Below, one piece after another: positions 36,069-46,295 of a DNA stretch of 64,000 nt (position 1 is the stretch's first letter; every line of letters begins with the position of its first letter). The notes beneath the pieces are model-generated. The model did no database searches. It was not told where the DNA came from and was given only the letters and a program-made list of their open reading frames with translations. The position numbers and the translations under genes were made by a program. The stretch is from Mixta theicola (GTDB taxonomy: Bacteria > Pseudomonadota > Gammaproteobacteria > Enterobacterales > Enterobacteriaceae): the NCBI RefSeq assembly GCF_002895925.1, contig NZ_NWUO01000006.1, positions 62,001 to 126,000 on the forward strand. The letters are read 5' to 3'.

Positions 36069-37200
36069 ACGGAAACCGGCAGTTAATCCGCCGCTGTGGC
36101 TGCTGGCGGAGTTAACCTACCGCTGCCCGCTGCAGTGCCCGTACTGCTCCAACCCGCTCGATTTTGCCCAGCAGGATAAAGAGCTGACCACCGAACAATG
36201 GATTGAGGTATTTCGGCAGGCGCGGGCGATGGGCAGCGTACAGATCGGCTTCTCCGGCGGCGAGCCGCTGGTGCGCAAAGATCTGCCGGAACTGATCGCC
36301 GCCGCGCGCAATCTCGGTTTTTACACCAACCTGATCACCTCCGGTATCGGGCTGACCGAGAAAAAGCTGGATAGCTTTGCCGAGGCCGGGCTGGATCATA
36401 TTCAAATCAGCTTCCAGGCCAGCGATGAAACGCTGAATGCCGCGCTGGCCGGTTCGGAAAAAGCGTTCCGGCAGAAGCTGGAAATGGCGCGGGCGGTCAA
36501 GGCGCACGGCTATCCGATGGTGCTGAACTTTGTGCTGCATCGCCATAATATCGACCAGATCGATCGCATTATTGAACTGTGCATTGAGCTGGAGGCGGAT
36601 GACGTCGAGCTGGCGACCTGTCAGTTTTACGGCTGGGCGCAGCTGAACCGCGAAGGCCTGCTGCCAACGCGTGAGCAGATCGAGCGTGCCGAACAGGTGG
36701 TGAAACAGTACCGCCAGCGCATGGCGGAGAGCGGTAGCCTGACCAATCTGCTGTTTGTGACGCCCGATTATTATGAAGAGCGTCCCAAAGGCTGTATGGG
36801 CGGCTGGGGCGCGATTTTCCTCAGCGTGACGCCGGAAGGCACCGCGCTGCCGTGCCACAGCGCGCGACAGCTGCCGGTACAGTTTCCGTCGGTGCTGGAG
36901 CACAGTCTGCAGCATATCTGGTATGAATCCTTCGGATTTAACCGCTATCGCGGCTTCGACTGGATGCCGGAACCCTGCCGTTCCTGCGACGAAAAAGAGA
37001 AGGATTTCGGCGGCTGCCGCTGTCAGGCCTTTATGCTGACCGGTAACGCCGATAATGCCGACCCGGTTTGCGCTAAATCGCCGCATCACGGCAAAATCCT
37101 TGCGGCGCGCGAGGAAGCCAACTGTACCCAGATGCAAATCAGCCAGCTGCAGTTCCGTAATCGGGTTAATTCTCAGCTGATCTTTAAGGCGAACGCGTAA
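36061..37200 (+). CDS. pqqE: Radical SAM enzyme PqqE
   Basis: A 379-residue radical SAM protein that forms the C-C bond between Glu and Tyr of PqqA. The SAM cluster motif is [15 protein letters not shown] is the SAM-binding GGE. The SPASM region for auxiliary clusters includes [21 protein letters not shown] and [20 protein letters not shown] at 36061 is preferred because the protein then begins [13 protein letters not shown], aligning with the known MSQSKPTVNPPLW start; it overlaps pqqD by 8 bases. In-frame ATGs at 36025 and 36037 are alternatives. Confidence 0.94.
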   Translation: MTERKPAVNPPLWLLAELTYRCPLQCPYCSNPLDFAQQDKELTTEQWIEVFRQARAMGSVQIGFSGGEPLVRKDLPELIAAARNLGFYTNLITSGIGLTEKKLDSFAEAGLDHIQISFQASDETLNAALAGSEKAFRQKLEMARAVKAHGYPMVLNFVLHRHNIDQIDRIIELCIELEADDVELATCQFYGWAQLNREGLLPTREQIERAEQVVKQYRQRMAESGSLTNLLFVTPDYYEERPKGCMGGWGAIFLSVTPEGTALPCHSARQLPVQFPSVLEHSLQHIWYESFGFNRYRGFDWMPEPCRSCDEKEKDFGGCRCQAFMLTGNADNADPVCAKSPHHGKILAAREEANCTQMQISQLQFRNRVNSQLIFKANA

Positions 37201-39575
37201 TGTCGCCAGCGGCCTCGTTACGGCTGGATAACGGCCTGACGGTGCGGCTGCTGCACGACGCGCAGGCGTCAGAAGCGGCGGCGCTGCTGCAGGTCGCCAG
37301 CGGCAGCGACAACGAGCCGGAGCAGTGGCCTGGCCTGGCGCATCTGCTGGAGCATCTGCTGTTTACCGGCAGCGCGCGCTATACCGGTCAGCAGCGGCTG
37401 ATGAGCTGGGTACCCGCGCAGGGCGGCCGCCTTAACGCGACGACCCGCGCCGATCGCACCGCTTATTTCTTTAGCCTGCCCGCCAGCGGGCTGGAAGCGG
37501 GGCTGGCGCGGCTGGTGGATATGCTGGCGCATCCGCTGCTGGCATCAGAGGCCATCATGCAGGAAACGGCGGTAATTGACGCCGAATATCGGCTGTTGCG
37601 GCAGGATACGCAGACGCTAAGCGGCGTTGCGCAGCGGCACTTTTTTCACGGCCCGCCAGCGATGCAGCGCTTTCACGTCGGCAGCCGCGCCAGTTTTGGC
37701 GAAGAGATACCCCGGCTGCGTCAGGCGCTGGAAGATTTTCATCAGCAGCGCTATCACGCCGGCGCAATGACGCTTTGGCTTTCCGGGCCGCAGCCGCTGT
37801 CAGAACTGGAAGCGATCGCCCGGCGCTGCGGGGCAAGCCTGCCCGCGTCCGCTGGCTCTGCGCTGTTGCCGTCTGCCCATTTACAGGCGCGCGCGGATGC
37901 AACGGTGCGCACGGCGGGTGCGACGCAGCTAACGCTGACCTTTGCCCTTAACCGCTGGCAGGAGAGCGATGCGGGCTGGTGCGCGCTGCTACAGCAGCTG
38001 CTGCTTGATGAGGCGGAAGGCGGTCTGCTGGCGCAGCTACGGGCCGCTGACGCCTGTGATGGCGTGAGTTTGCAGGAGGTCTGGCGCGGCGGCGGCGCGG
38101 CGTTGATTGCCGTCTGTTTTTTACCGGCGCATCCGCGCCCGCCACTTTCCGCGCTGCTGGAAGGCGCGCTGCGCCAGTGGCTTGCTCAGCTTGCGGCCTT
38201 CACCTCTTCGCAGCTAAACCACTATTTGCAGCTGGCGCAGCGCCAGTTTGCAGGCAAAAGCGCGCTCGATCGCTTACGCGAGCAGGCGTTTGGCTTTGCG
38301 CCGCCAGCGTCGGTTACGTCAGAGGAGTGGCAGCGTTGGCTGAAACAGCTTCAGAACGCCGCAGTCAGCCGCCTGTGGCTGGATGAAACCGTACAGGGCG
38401 AGTTGACTTCGTCGGCGGGATTTGAGTTTATCAGCGCGCCCTGGACGTCTATCCCACGGTCTGGCGCTTTGCCGCTGCGTTTCTGGCCTTTTCCGCCGCT
38501 GCCCGCGCCGCATATCCTGCCCGACGACGCGGTTCCCTTACTGCATCTGCCGTCGTCTGCGCCGGCGGTATTAACGCTGCGTCCTGTGCCGGACAAACCT
38601 ATTACCGACCCGCTGGGATATGCCTTACAGGCGGCGCTGCGTGCGCTATCGGCCAGTTTCGCGCATCAGGGCGGCAGGCTAAACGTCGAGCGTCAGCAGG
38701 GTATCTGGCAGCTTCAGCTGAGCGGTGAGCCGACGTTAATGCTGGCTCAGCTGGCGGCCGTCGTTGCGCGGCTGCAGGCGTTTACTCCGTCAGAGGCAGG
38801 CGCGCGCGCGTGGCAACGGGAGCAGCAAAAAGAACAGGGTGAAATTCCGGTGCGTCGGCTCCTTAACCGGCTGCCGGGCTGGCTGCTGGCGCAGCAGCCA
38901 GCCTGTACGACGCTGGACAAGACGGTGTGGCAGGCGGCGCTGGTGGGCGGTAGCCAGGCGCTGGCGCAGAAGCTGGCCCGCCTGCTGAGCCGGATGCCGG
39001 GGCGCGTACAACATGCAGCCGGCTGGCAGCAGTGCAAGCCGCAGCCGGGGCAGCAGCACTATCTGCGCCTGACGCAGGGCGATACGGCGCTGCTGCTGTT
39101 TTGCCCGCTGACGCAGCCTGACTTGGAAGCACAGCTGGCGTGGCGGATGCTGGCGCTGATTTATCAGCCCGCCTTTTTTCAGCGCCTGCGGGTAGAACAG
39201 CAGGTCGGCTATGTTGTCAGCTGCAGTTTTCATCACGTCGCCAACAGTGCAGGCGTGCTGTTTGCGCTGCAGTCGCCGCAAATCGAGGCCGCCGCGCTGT
39301 TGACGCATATTCAGCGCTTTTTGCTGGCGATGGAGGGCGAGATTGCCCAACTTGCCGCTGATGAGCTGGTGGAAAAGCGTGAGCGGCTGTGGCAGCGGCT
39401 ACAGCCAGACGGCGATGCGCTGGAACAGGCGCGACAGACGCTGGCTTTTCCCGATCTGGCTTCTCCGGCGGCGCGCAGCCTGCTGGAAAGTCTGGATGCG
39501 CCCAGGCTGGTTGAATGGCATCGCGCGCTCTGCAACGGCGCCCACTGGTGGCAATGCGCGGCTGAGGCTGGATAA
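37200..39575 (+). CDS. pqqF: PQQ-associated M16 metallopeptidase PqqF
   Basis: A 791-residue zinc protease of the pitrilysin family thought to cut the modified PqqA to free the Glu-Tyr unit. The inverted zinc motif HLLEH (GLAHLLEHLLFTGS) lies near residue 49, with a distal Glu (ETAVIDAEYRLL). A second, inactive M16 half follows. Length and architecture fit Klebsiella PqqF. Its ATG overlaps the pqqE stop by one base. It is very alanine/glutamine-rich and more divergent than the other Pqq proteins. It converges with the cyclase gene, only 6 bases apart. Confidence 0.92.
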   Translation: MSPAASLRLDNGLTVRLLHDAQASEAAALLQVASGSDNEPEQWPGLAHLLEHLLFTGSARYTGQQRLMSWVPAQGGRLNATTRADRTAYFFSLPASGLEAGLARLVDMLAHPLLASEAIMQETAVIDAEYRLLRQDTQTLSGVAQRHFFHGPPAMQRFHVGSRASFGEEIPRLRQALEDFHQQRYHAGAMTLWLSGPQPLSELEAIARRCGASLPASAGSALLPSAHLQARADATVRTAGATQLTLTFALNRWQESDAGWCALLQQLLLDEAEGGLLAQLRAADACDGVSLQEVWRGGGAALIAVCFLPAHPRPPLSALLEGALRQWLAQLAAFTSSQLNHYLQLAQRQFAGKSALDRLREQAFGFAPPASVTSEEWQRWLKQLQNAAVSRLWLDETVQGELTSSAGFEFISAPWTSIPRSGALPLRFWPFPPLPAPHILPDDAVPLLHLPSSAPAVLTLRPVPDKPITDPLGYALQAALRALSASFAHQGGRLNVERQQGIWQLQLSGEPTLMLAQLAAVVARLQAFTPSEAGARAWQREQQKEQGEIPVRRLLNRLPGWLLAQQPACTTLDKTVWQAALVGGSQALAQKLARLLSRMPGRVQHAAGWQQCKPQPGQQHYLRLTQGDTALLLFCPLTQPDLEAQLAWRMLALIYQPAFFQRLRVEQQVGYVVSCSFHHVANSAGVLFALQSPQIEAAALLTHIQRFLLAMEGEIAQLAADELVEKRERLWQRLQPDGDALEQARQTLAFPDLASPAARSLLESLDAPRLVEWHRALCNGAHWWQCAAEAG

Positions 39576-39581
39576 AACGGC

Positions 39582-40550
39582 TTAATGCCGCTGACGCCGC
39601 GCTTTTTTATGCCGATACATAATGCTGTCGCTTTGATTAAGCAGTCCCGTTAGCGGCTGCGGCCGGGCCGGATCAAATTCCACCATGCCTACCGAAAAAT
39701 CGAGGCGATAGCGTCGCTCAAGCGGCTGTATATGCTGTTCCAGCTCGGTGCGAAAATTCTCCAGCCGTTCATTCGCCTGCTGCTGGTTCATATCGATAAA
39801 CAGCACGACAAATTCATCGCCGCCGAGACGAGCGAACAGCGCCGAATGACGAAAACTGATTTTCAGCGCGTCGGCAAAGTCCATCAGCGCCCGGTCGCCT
39901 TCCCGATGACCAAATTCATCGTTGATCTGCTTAAACCGATCGAGATCGAAAAAAGCCAGGCAGGCGAAACAGTGGCGCAGCGCGCACTCTTTCAGCAGCA
40001 TTTGTCCCAGCGTCATAAAGCCGCGTCGGTTAGATATTTGCGTCAGCTCATCGGAGGTGGCCTGCTGGAAATTCACCAGCTCCGCCTCAGCCATCGAGGC
40101 CAGGTCGCGCAGGGCGCTGATGTCTTCGGCATCAAACGAGCGGGGCTGGGTGTCCAGAATGCACAGCGTCCCGACTTTCGAACCGCCAGGCGCGCGCAGC
40201 GGGTAGCCAGCATAAAAGCGAATATGCGGCTCGCCGGCCACCAGCGGATTATCATAGAAACGTAGATCTTCGCACGCGTTCTCCACCACCATCACCTCAT
40301 CCTGCAGGATGGTATGGCCGCAAAAAGAGATGTCGCGTGTCGTTTGGGTGACGCTGATGCCCTCTCTCGATTTAAACCATTGATATTGCGCATCCAGCAG
40401 GCTGACAACCGCAATTGAAACGTTGAACAGCCGTTTCGCCAGACGCGTCAGGCGATCAAAACGCTCCTCGGCGGGCGTGTTTAATATTTTCAGCGCATGA
40501 AGCTCACACAGGCGCTGCGACTCATTTGCAGGGATTTCAGGTACTTTCAT
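39582..40550 (-). CDS. GAF-GGDEF diguanylate cyclase
   Basis: A 322-residue signalling enzyme. Residues ~20-150 form a GAF sensor domain (LFNVSIAVVSLLDAQYQWFK, DISFCGHTILQ, YAGYPLRAPGGSKVGTLCIL). Residues ~165-322 form a GGDEF domain with an intact active site, RLGGDEFVVLF, so it should make c-di-GMP from two GTP. The upstream FDLDRFKQINDEFGHREGD is the standard metal/GTP region. No membrane segment, so it is cytoplasmic. The GAF ligand is unknown. A c-di-GMP link to the autotransporter or stress genes nearby is possible but not shown. Confidence 0.92.
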   Translation of the reverse strand: MKVPEIPANESQRLCELHALKILNTPAEERFDRLTRLAKRLFNVSIAVVSLLDAQYQWFKSREGISVTQTTRDISFCGHTILQDEVMVVENACEDLRFYDNPLVAGEPHIRFYAGYPLRAPGGSKVGTLCILDTQPRSFDAEDISALRDLASMAEAELVNFQQATSDELTQISNRRGFMTLGQMLLKECALRHCFACLAFFDLDRFKQINDEFGHREGDRALMDFADALKISFRHSALFARLGGDEFVVLFIDMNQQQANERLENFRTELEQHIQPLERRYRLDFSVGMVEFDPARPQPLTGLLNQSDSIMYRHKKARRQRH

Positions 40551-40777
40551 AAAAATCCTTCAAATTTTAACATTATTTAATTTATTTACCCTCCGTGACA
40601 GTATCGGACAGAAAAGGCACAACTTCAGGACGAAACAGCGTTGATGATATGCAGCAATACCAAACCTGAACGTCTCGCCGTGAATTTGTCGGCAATCTGA
40701 CCTGAACAGTTACCTTAGTTTGCCAGCGGGAATAGGTAAAATATTGCGGGGGAAAAACGATACAAACAGGAAGAATT

Positions 40778-40799
40778 CAGGCAGCCGGGCGGCTGCCTG
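40778..40799 (-). terminator. Hairpin downstream of hemB
   Basis: A perfect 9-bp stem CAGGCAGCC/GGCTGCCTG with a 4-base loop, 8 bases past the hemB stop. The T content after it is poor (AATTCTTCCTGTTT), so termination may be partial. Confidence 0.6.
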
Positions 40800-40806
40800 A
40801 GGGGAA

Positions 40807-41784
40807 TTACAGCAGGTTACGTTCCGCCAGATCGAGAGCAAAATAGCTGAAGATAATATCGGCGCCGGCGCGTTTGATTGCGCCCAGGCTTTCAAGGATC
40901 ACCGCATCTTCATTGATCGCGCCAGCCTGAGCGGCAAACTTGATCATCGCATATTCACCGCTCACCTGATAAGCCGCCAGCGGCAGTTCGGTGCGTTCGC
41001 GAATATCGCGCAGAATATCGAGGTAGGCGCCAGCCGGTTTTACCATCAGCGAATCGGCGCCTTCCGCCGCATCGATTAATGATTCACGGATCGCCTCACG
41101 ACGGTTCATGGGGTTCATCTGATAGGTTTTACGATCGCCTTTCAGCGCGGTGCCGGCGGCTTCGCGGAACGGACCGTAGAACGATGAGGCGAACTTGGTG
41201 GAGTAAGACATAATAGCGGTATCGGTAAAGCCCGCTTCATCCAGCGCCCGACGAATCGCCGCTACCTGACCATCCATCGCCGCAGAAGGGGCAATAAAGT
41301 CAGCGCCCGCCTGCGCGGCAACGACCGCCTGCTTACCAAGGTTAATCAGCGTCGCGTCATTATCTACGCCGTGATCGCATAATACGCCGCAGTGACCGTG
41401 CGACGTATATTCGCAGAAGCAGGTATCGGACATGACGATCATTTCCGGCACCGCATCTTTGCAGATGCGCGACATACGCGCCACCAGACCATTTTCCTGC
41501 CAGGCATCGCTGCCGGTGGCGTCGGTGTGGTGTGAAATGCCGAAAGTCATTACCGAGCGGATACCGGCTTTAGCAATGCGTTCAATTTCATAAGCCAGGC
41601 GTTTTTCCGGGATGCGCATGACGCCCGGCATCGCTTCAATAGCTTTGTAATCATCCACGCCTTCTTCCACAAAGATCGGCAGGGCCAGATCGTTGCGGCT
41701 CAGCGTGGTTTCCTGGAACATATCGCGCAGCGCGGCGCTTTTACGTAATCTTCTGGGACGATTAATCAGGGAAATATCAGACAT
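40807..41784 (-). CDS. hemB: Porphobilinogen synthase (delta-aminolevulinate dehydratase)
   Basis: A 325-residue cytoplasmic enzyme that condenses two 5-aminolevulinate molecules to porphobilinogen, a core step of haem synthesis. The three-cysteine zinc site [14 protein letters not shown] (about 120-133) marks a zinc-type enzyme, and SLMVKPAG holds the substrate Schiff-base Lys near 247. Another active-site Lys lies in [16 protein letters not shown]. It is monocistronic, with a gene-free upstream region (41785-42073) that shows no obvious riboswitch. Confidence 0.96.
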   Translation of the reverse strand: MSDISLINRPRRLRKSAALRDMFQETTLSRNDLALPIFVEEGVDDYKAIEAMPGVMRIPEKRLAYEIERIAKAGIRSVMTFGISHHTDATGSDAWQENGLVARMSRICKDAVPEMIVMSDTCFCEYTSHGHCGVLCDHGVDNDATLINLGKQAVVAAQAGADFIAPSAAMDGQVAAIRRALDEAGFTDTAIMSYSTKFASSFYGPFREAAGTALKGDRKTYQMNPMNRREAIRESLIDAAEGADSLMVKPAGAYLDILRDIRERTELPLAAYQVSGEYAMIKFAAQAGAINEDAVILESLGAIKRAGADIIFSYFALDLAERNLL

Positions 41785-42073
41785 AATTATTTGCTGTACA
41801 GGTGAAAAAGTTATCTTAGTGTACGCGCTTTTATATTAACGGGCGAAACTTCCCGTGCGGCCTTGCAGGCAATAATTAACCGCACCGTTACCTTAACGGT
41901 TATATTTAACAGAGATGCAACATTCTGCCGTTTAATATTCCAGCCGGATCTGTATAGCCGTTTTTAATATAAAAAAATATCTGGTTTAACCGCCGTTTGA
42001 AAAAGCACTGGCGGCCTGTTAAACAGCGGTCAGGAAGGCGGCTTCCCTTAATTAAACGCTTCGATGCAAAGCA

Positions 42074-42898
42074 TTATTCGCGTTGCATTCTTGCCAACTC
42101 TTGCGCATCGTGACTGCAAAACAGAGTGATATTTTCCTGCTGATTAAGCGACAATGCCCGCAGCCGCTGCTGATTTTCCCGCCGCGCCGCATTATCGGCC
42201 GCCATCATCCACTGATAAAAACGCAGCCCTGGAGTGCAATGGCGCTGCTGCTGATACATTTCTCCGCGATAAAACCAGGCGTCGCCGCCGTGCAACAGCC
42301 AGCCGTCGTCTTGCTGAATAGCGACGCCCGCATGGCCTGGCGTATGGCCTGGCAGCGGAATTAACAGGATTTCAGGCGGCAGCCCGTTTAGCGCTTTCAC
42401 TGCGGCAAATCCCTGCCAGCTTTCACCCTGCGGCTGATAGGTTTGCCACTGGACGTTACCAGGCCATTGCGCCGGGCGGTAGCGCCGTCGCTGTAGCCAG
42501 CTGTCGCGGTGACGGCTGGTTTCCAGCTCCTGTTGCAGCAGATGAACATGCGCATGGGGAAAATCGGTTAGCCCACCGGCGTGATCGAAATCGAGATGCG
42601 TCAGCACGATATGGCGTACATCCTGCGCCTGAAAGCCCAGACGCCGAACCTGCGCCAGCGCGCTAAGTTCGGGACGGCGCTGGATGTTATTAAACTGGCG
42701 AAAGAAGAGGGCGATACGCGAGTCGTGACGGAGATCCTGCTCACCAAAGCCGGTATCCACCAGTACCAGCCCGTCGCGCTCGGTTTCAATCAGTAAGCAG
42801 TGGCAAACTAAATGGGCGTGCAGCCCTTTACTGAAGCCGTCATATAACGCACCGCCAAAAGGACACATCGAACCACAGCTCAGGTGGTGTACCCGCAT
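42074..42898 (-). CDS. MBL-fold metallo-hydrolase (lactonase-like)
   Basis: A 274-residue metallo-beta-lactamase-fold protein. The metal motif is LTHLDFDHAGG, with Asp where the canonical HxHxDH has its second His; this variant is common in COG0491 proteins. Further ligands lie in PLPGHTPGHAGVAI and LFCSHDAQE. The beginning MCPFGGALYDG and the HCLLIETERDGLVLVDTGFG strand resemble quorum-quenching lactonase-like members, but the substrate is unknown. AAGGAG lies just before the ATG. It is divergent from the dehydrogenase at 43105. Confidence 0.82.
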   Translation of the reverse strand: MRVHHLSCGSMCPFGGALYDGFSKGLHAHLVCHCLLIETERDGLVLVDTGFGEQDLRHDSRIALFFRQFNNIQRRPELSALAQVRRLGFQAQDVRHIVLTHLDFDHAGGLTDFPHAHVHLLQQELETSRHRDSWLQRRRYRPAQWPGNVQWQTYQPQGESWQGFAAVKALNGLPPEILLIPLPGHTPGHAGVAIQQDDGWLLHGGDAWFYRGEMYQQQRHCTPGLRFYQWMMAADNAARRENQQRLRALSLNQQENITLFCSHDAQELARMQRE

Positions 42899-43104
42899 AG
42901 CCTTTCTCCTTAAACGTAAACTTTAAGTGTGGGCGCTAATACGCCAGCAAGCCAGACGGCAGCTTTCAGAACGGTCGGGCGGCGCCAGGGCGCGTTTTAA
43001 CACCGTTGCGTCTGTTGATCGTCTGAATCGTTTCTACACTTAACCTTTTATGGGCCCGGTAAAACGGCCCGCATTAATTAACGCAACGCGTAATCGGAGG
43101 TTCT

Positions 43105-44331
43105 GTGAAAGCTCTTGTCTGGCACGGCGTTGGCGATATTCGCCTGGATGATGTCCCTGAACCACGTATTGAAAGCCCTGATGATGCGGTTATCAGGTTG
43201 ACCGCATCGGCCATCTGCGGCACCGATTTACACTTTATTCGCGGCACCTTCAGTAATATGCGCCAGGGGACAATTCTGGGCCACGAAGGAGTGGGGATTG
43301 TCGAAGCGCTGGGTGATAACGTACGCAATTTCGATATTGGCGATCGGGTGGTGGTCTGCTCCACGATTTCCTGCGGCTATTGTCCTCCCTGTCGCGAAGG
43401 CAATACCGCCCAGTGCGATAATGCCAACCCCAACGGCCCGGAGGCTGGCACCTGTTTCTTCGGCGGCCCGCAGGCGACCGGACCGGTAAACGGCCTACAG
43501 GCGGAAAAAGCGCGTATTCCTTTTGCCTCCAATACGCTGATAAAAGTGCCGCCTGAAGTCAGTGACGAACAGGCCATTCTGATCAGCGATATTTTCCCTA
43601 CCGCCTGGTTCGGCGCTGAGATGGCGAAGATTGATCGCGGCGATATTGTGACGGTTTTCGGGGCCGGGCCGGTCGGGCAGTTTACCGTAGCCAGCGCGCT
43701 GTTAATGGGCGCGTCGCGCGTGATTGCCATCGACTGCCACGAGGATCGGCTGGCGATGGCACGTCGTCAGGGCGCGTTCACCATCAACTTCGAAAAAGAG
43801 GACCCGGTCGCTACGATCAAAAAGCTGACCGGCGGCATCGGCGCTGATCGTGCAATAGATGCCGTAGGCGTGGACAGCCAGCACGCTCACAGCGGCCCGG
43901 CGGCGGCGCAGGCTGATAAGGAAGCGGATAAGTTCCGCCAGGAAGTCGCGCAGGTAGCGCCGGAGAATGCTGAGCATCAGCACGTTGACGAAGGGAACTG
44001 GGTGCCGGGCGATGCGCCGACTCAGGCGCTGGAGTGGGCGATTGCCTCGCTGAAAAAAGCCGGCACGCTGAGTATTATCGGTGTCTATCCGCCGGAAGCG
44101 GAAACGTTTCCTGTCGGCATGGCGATGAATAAGAACCTGACGATGCGAATGGGCAACTGTAACCATCACACCATTATTCCGCAGCTGCTGGAGCTGGTGC
44201 GGATGGGCGCAATCGATCCGGTTGAGGTGCTAACGCAGGTAGAGCCGCTCAGCGACGTGATTTCGGCCTATGAAGCGTTTGATAAGCGCGAGCCGGGTTG
44301 GATTAAAACGGAACTGCTGCCGCAAAATTAA
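43105..44331 (+). CDS. Zinc-dependent alcohol/formaldehyde dehydrogenase-like protein
   Basis: A 408-residue medium-chain dehydrogenase. Catalytic zinc motifs are ICGTDLHFI and GHEGVGIV; structural zinc cysteines lie in ISCGYCPPCREGNTAQC. The Rossmann motif is FGAGPVGQFTVAS. The layout matches glutathione-independent formaldehyde dehydrogenase-like enzymes, as for the gene at 27657; the two share their general plan but are clearly different proteins. The start is GTG with CGGAGG upstream. The charged insert around 260-300 (PAAAQADKEADKFRQEVAQV) is typical of this subfamily. The substrate is not known. Confidence 0.87.
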   Translation: MKALVWHGVGDIRLDDVPEPRIESPDDAVIRLTASAICGTDLHFIRGTFSNMRQGTILGHEGVGIVEALGDNVRNFDIGDRVVVCSTISCGYCPPCREGNTAQCDNANPNGPEAGTCFFGGPQATGPVNGLQAEKARIPFASNTLIKVPPEVSDEQAILISDIFPTAWFGAEMAKIDRGDIVTVFGAGPVGQFTVASALLMGASRVIAIDCHEDRLAMARRQGAFTINFEKEDPVATIKKLTGGIGADRAIDAVGVDSQHAHSGPAAAQADKEADKFRQEVAQVAPENAEHQHVDEGNWVPGDAPTQALEWAIASLKKAGTLSIIGVYPPEAETFPVGMAMNKNLTMRMGNCNHHTIIPQLLELVRMGAIDPVEVLTQVEPLSDVISAYEAFDKREPGWIKTELLPQN

Positions 44332-44344
44332 AGCGGGCGGCCTG

Positions 44345-44374
44345 AAAAAAGCCCCTCACGGAGAGGGGCTTTTT
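44345..44374. terminator. Bidirectional terminator, dehydrogenase / proP
   Basis: GCCCCTC/GAGGGGC stem with loop ACGGA, flanked by A6 and T5, between convergent genes. Confidence 0.85.
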
Positions 44375-44376
44375 GG

Positions 44377-45882
44377 TTATTCGTTGATATGCGGATGCTG
44401 TTGAATAAGATTCTTACGTCTCTCCTCCAGCTTAGCGATCTCTTCGGTAATATCCTCGATTTTCTGCTCGATATTATCGTGATGTTCCTGCAGGATCTCG
44501 CGCGCCTCATGTATATCGGAGGCCGCCGGAGTCGCGCCTTTCAGCGGCTTGTTGGCGGTCTCTTTCATGGTAATACCGGTGATTAAACCGATCGCTGCGA
44601 TGACCATCAGATAGTAAGCGGGCATATAAAGATCGTCCGAGGCTTCTACCAGCCAGGCCGCAACGGTTGGCGTCAGACCGGCAATTAACACTGAAATGTT
44701 AAAGGAGCTGGCCAGGGCGCTGTAGCGGATATGCGTCGGGAACATCGCCGGCAGCGAGGATGCCATCACGCCGGTAAAGCAGTTAAGCACGATTGCCAGC
44801 ATCAGCAGACCGGCAAAAATCAGCCCCAGCACGTTACTGTTGATCAGCATAAAGGCGGGAATAGCCAGAACCAGCAGGGCGATACTGCCGATAATCACAA
44901 ACGGACGACGGCCAAAGCGGTCGCTCAGCAGGCCGATAACCGGCTGAACAAACAGCATGCCGATCATGATGGCGATAATAATCAATACGCCGTGATCTTC
45001 GGGGTAGTGCAGGTTATGCGAGAGATAGCTCGGCATATAGGTCAGCAGCATGTAATAGGTGACGTTGGTGGCAATGACCAGACCAACGCAGGCCAGCAGG
45101 CTTCTCCAGTGCCTGGTGGCAATTTCACGGAAAGAGACTTTTGGCCCTTCGCGCAGGCCGTCACGATCGCCCTGTTCCAGTTTTTCCACATGTTGCTGAA
45201 ACGCTGGCGTTTCTTCCAGCGCATGGCGCAGATAAAGCCCAATGATGCCCAGCGGCAGCGCCACAAAGAAAGGCAGACGCCAGCCCCACGACAGAAAGCT
45301 TTCTTCGCCGATGATCGTTGAGATCAGCACCACCAGACCCGCGCCCAACACAAAGCCGGCAATAGAGCCGAAATCGAGCCAGCTTCCCATAAAGCCGCGC
45401 TTGCGGTCAGGCGAGTATTCCGCCACGAAGATAGATGCGCCGGTATATTCGCCGCCCACGGAGAACCCCTGGGCCATTTTCGCCAGCAGCAGCAGTACCG
45501 GCGCCCAGATGCCGATTGAGGCATAAGACGGGATCAGGCCGATACAAAAGGTGCTGAGCGACATGATGATAATAGTAACCGAGAGGATTTTCTGGCGTCC
45601 GTACTTATCGCCAAGCCTGCCGAAAAACAGGCCGCCCAGCGGGCGAATCAGGAAAGGAACGGAGAAGGTGGCCAGCGCGGCGATCATCTGGACGCCGGGG
45701 TTGGCTCCGGGAAAAAAGACTTTACCTAAGGCATAGGCCACAAAGCCGTAGACCCCAAAATCGAACCACTCCATCGCATTGCCTAACGATGCGGCGGTAA
45801 TTGCTTTGCGTAATCGTGCGTCATCGATGATGGTAACGTCATCAAGCGCAATAGGTCTTACGCGCTTCCTACGTAGTTTCAT
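44377..45882 (-). CDS. proP: Proline/glycine betaine transporter ProP
   Basis: A 501-residue MFS proton symporter that takes up compatible solutes (proline, betaine, ectoine) under osmotic stress. Near-identical blocks to E. coli ProP include TIIDDARLRKAITAASLGNA, VGGEYTGASIFVAEYSPDRK and HLYPEDHGVL-type loops. The long C-terminal tail (HHDNIEQKIEDITEEIAKLE onward) is the antiparallel coiled coil that tunes the osmotic activation point. It stands alone with a long upstream region. Confidence 0.96.
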   Translation of the reverse strand: MKLRRKRVRPIALDDVTIIDDARLRKAITAASLGNAMEWFDFGVYGFVAYALGKVFFPGANPGVQMIAALATFSVPFLIRPLGGLFFGRLGDKYGRQKILSVTIIIMSLSTFCIGLIPSYASIGIWAPVLLLLAKMAQGFSVGGEYTGASIFVAEYSPDRKRGFMGSWLDFGSIAGFVLGAGLVVLISTIIGEESFLSWGWRLPFFVALPLGIIGLYLRHALEETPAFQQHVEKLEQGDRDGLREGPKVSFREIATRHWRSLLACVGLVIATNVTYYMLLTYMPSYLSHNLHYPEDHGVLIIIAIMIGMLFVQPVIGLLSDRFGRRPFVIIGSIALLVLAIPAFMLINSNVLGLIFAGLLMLAIVLNCFTGVMASSLPAMFPTHIRYSALASSFNISVLIAGLTPTVAAWLVEASDDLYMPAYYLMVIAAIGLITGITMKETANKPLKGATPAASDIHEAREILQEHHDNIEQKIEDITEEIAKLEERRKNLIQQHPHINE

Positions 45883-46235
45883 ATCATTCGCCCTGTATTT
45901 GCTGATTGATTTAATTTCTTCAACGGCGCGAACCGAAGCGAAAAACGGTCAGATCGCGGCGTTGAGGAAATTTTTTCTCTGGCGCAACGCCAGCTTTTTT
46001 CGACATCATTCGCGATAATCACGTAACGGAATGTTTACGTTATGATTTCACAGTATATCGTCAGAATGCGGAAAATGTTACATCTGCGCTAAAAGCAGCG
46101 GTTAAAGGCGTATGAAAAGTAACCGTTAGCCACGCAGACAGCATACTCTGCTGTAGCCGATGGCTTACTTAAAGCCTGGCAGTAACGGCCTGTTTTTTCC
46201 GCTATTAACAGGATTAAAAGAAGGAAGCGGGATAA
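45883..46235. other. Gene-free region upstream of proP
   Basis: About 350 bases with no credible gene. It contains the proP promoter region. On the plus strand CTGGCG-CAA-CGCCAG (45979-45993) is followed by C and T6, a good terminator shape, antisense to the proP leader; no plus-strand gene ends there. Confidence 0.5.
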
Positions 46236-46260
46236 CAAAGCGCCTGAGTCTGGCGCTTTG
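46236..46260 (-). terminator. Hairpin downstream of uxuA
   Basis: A perfect 9-bp stem CAAAGCGCC/GGCGCTTTG with a 7-base loop, 36 bases past the uxuA stop; the T tract is weak. Confidence 0.55.
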
Positions 46261-46295
46261 GGGGCAGTAACCTGAAGGAAGAAACGTTAGCGCCG

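Noticed and set aside
41785-42073. Riboswitch or small gene upstream of hemB
   Set aside because: The region is AT-rich with no conserved-looking stem set or coding frame.
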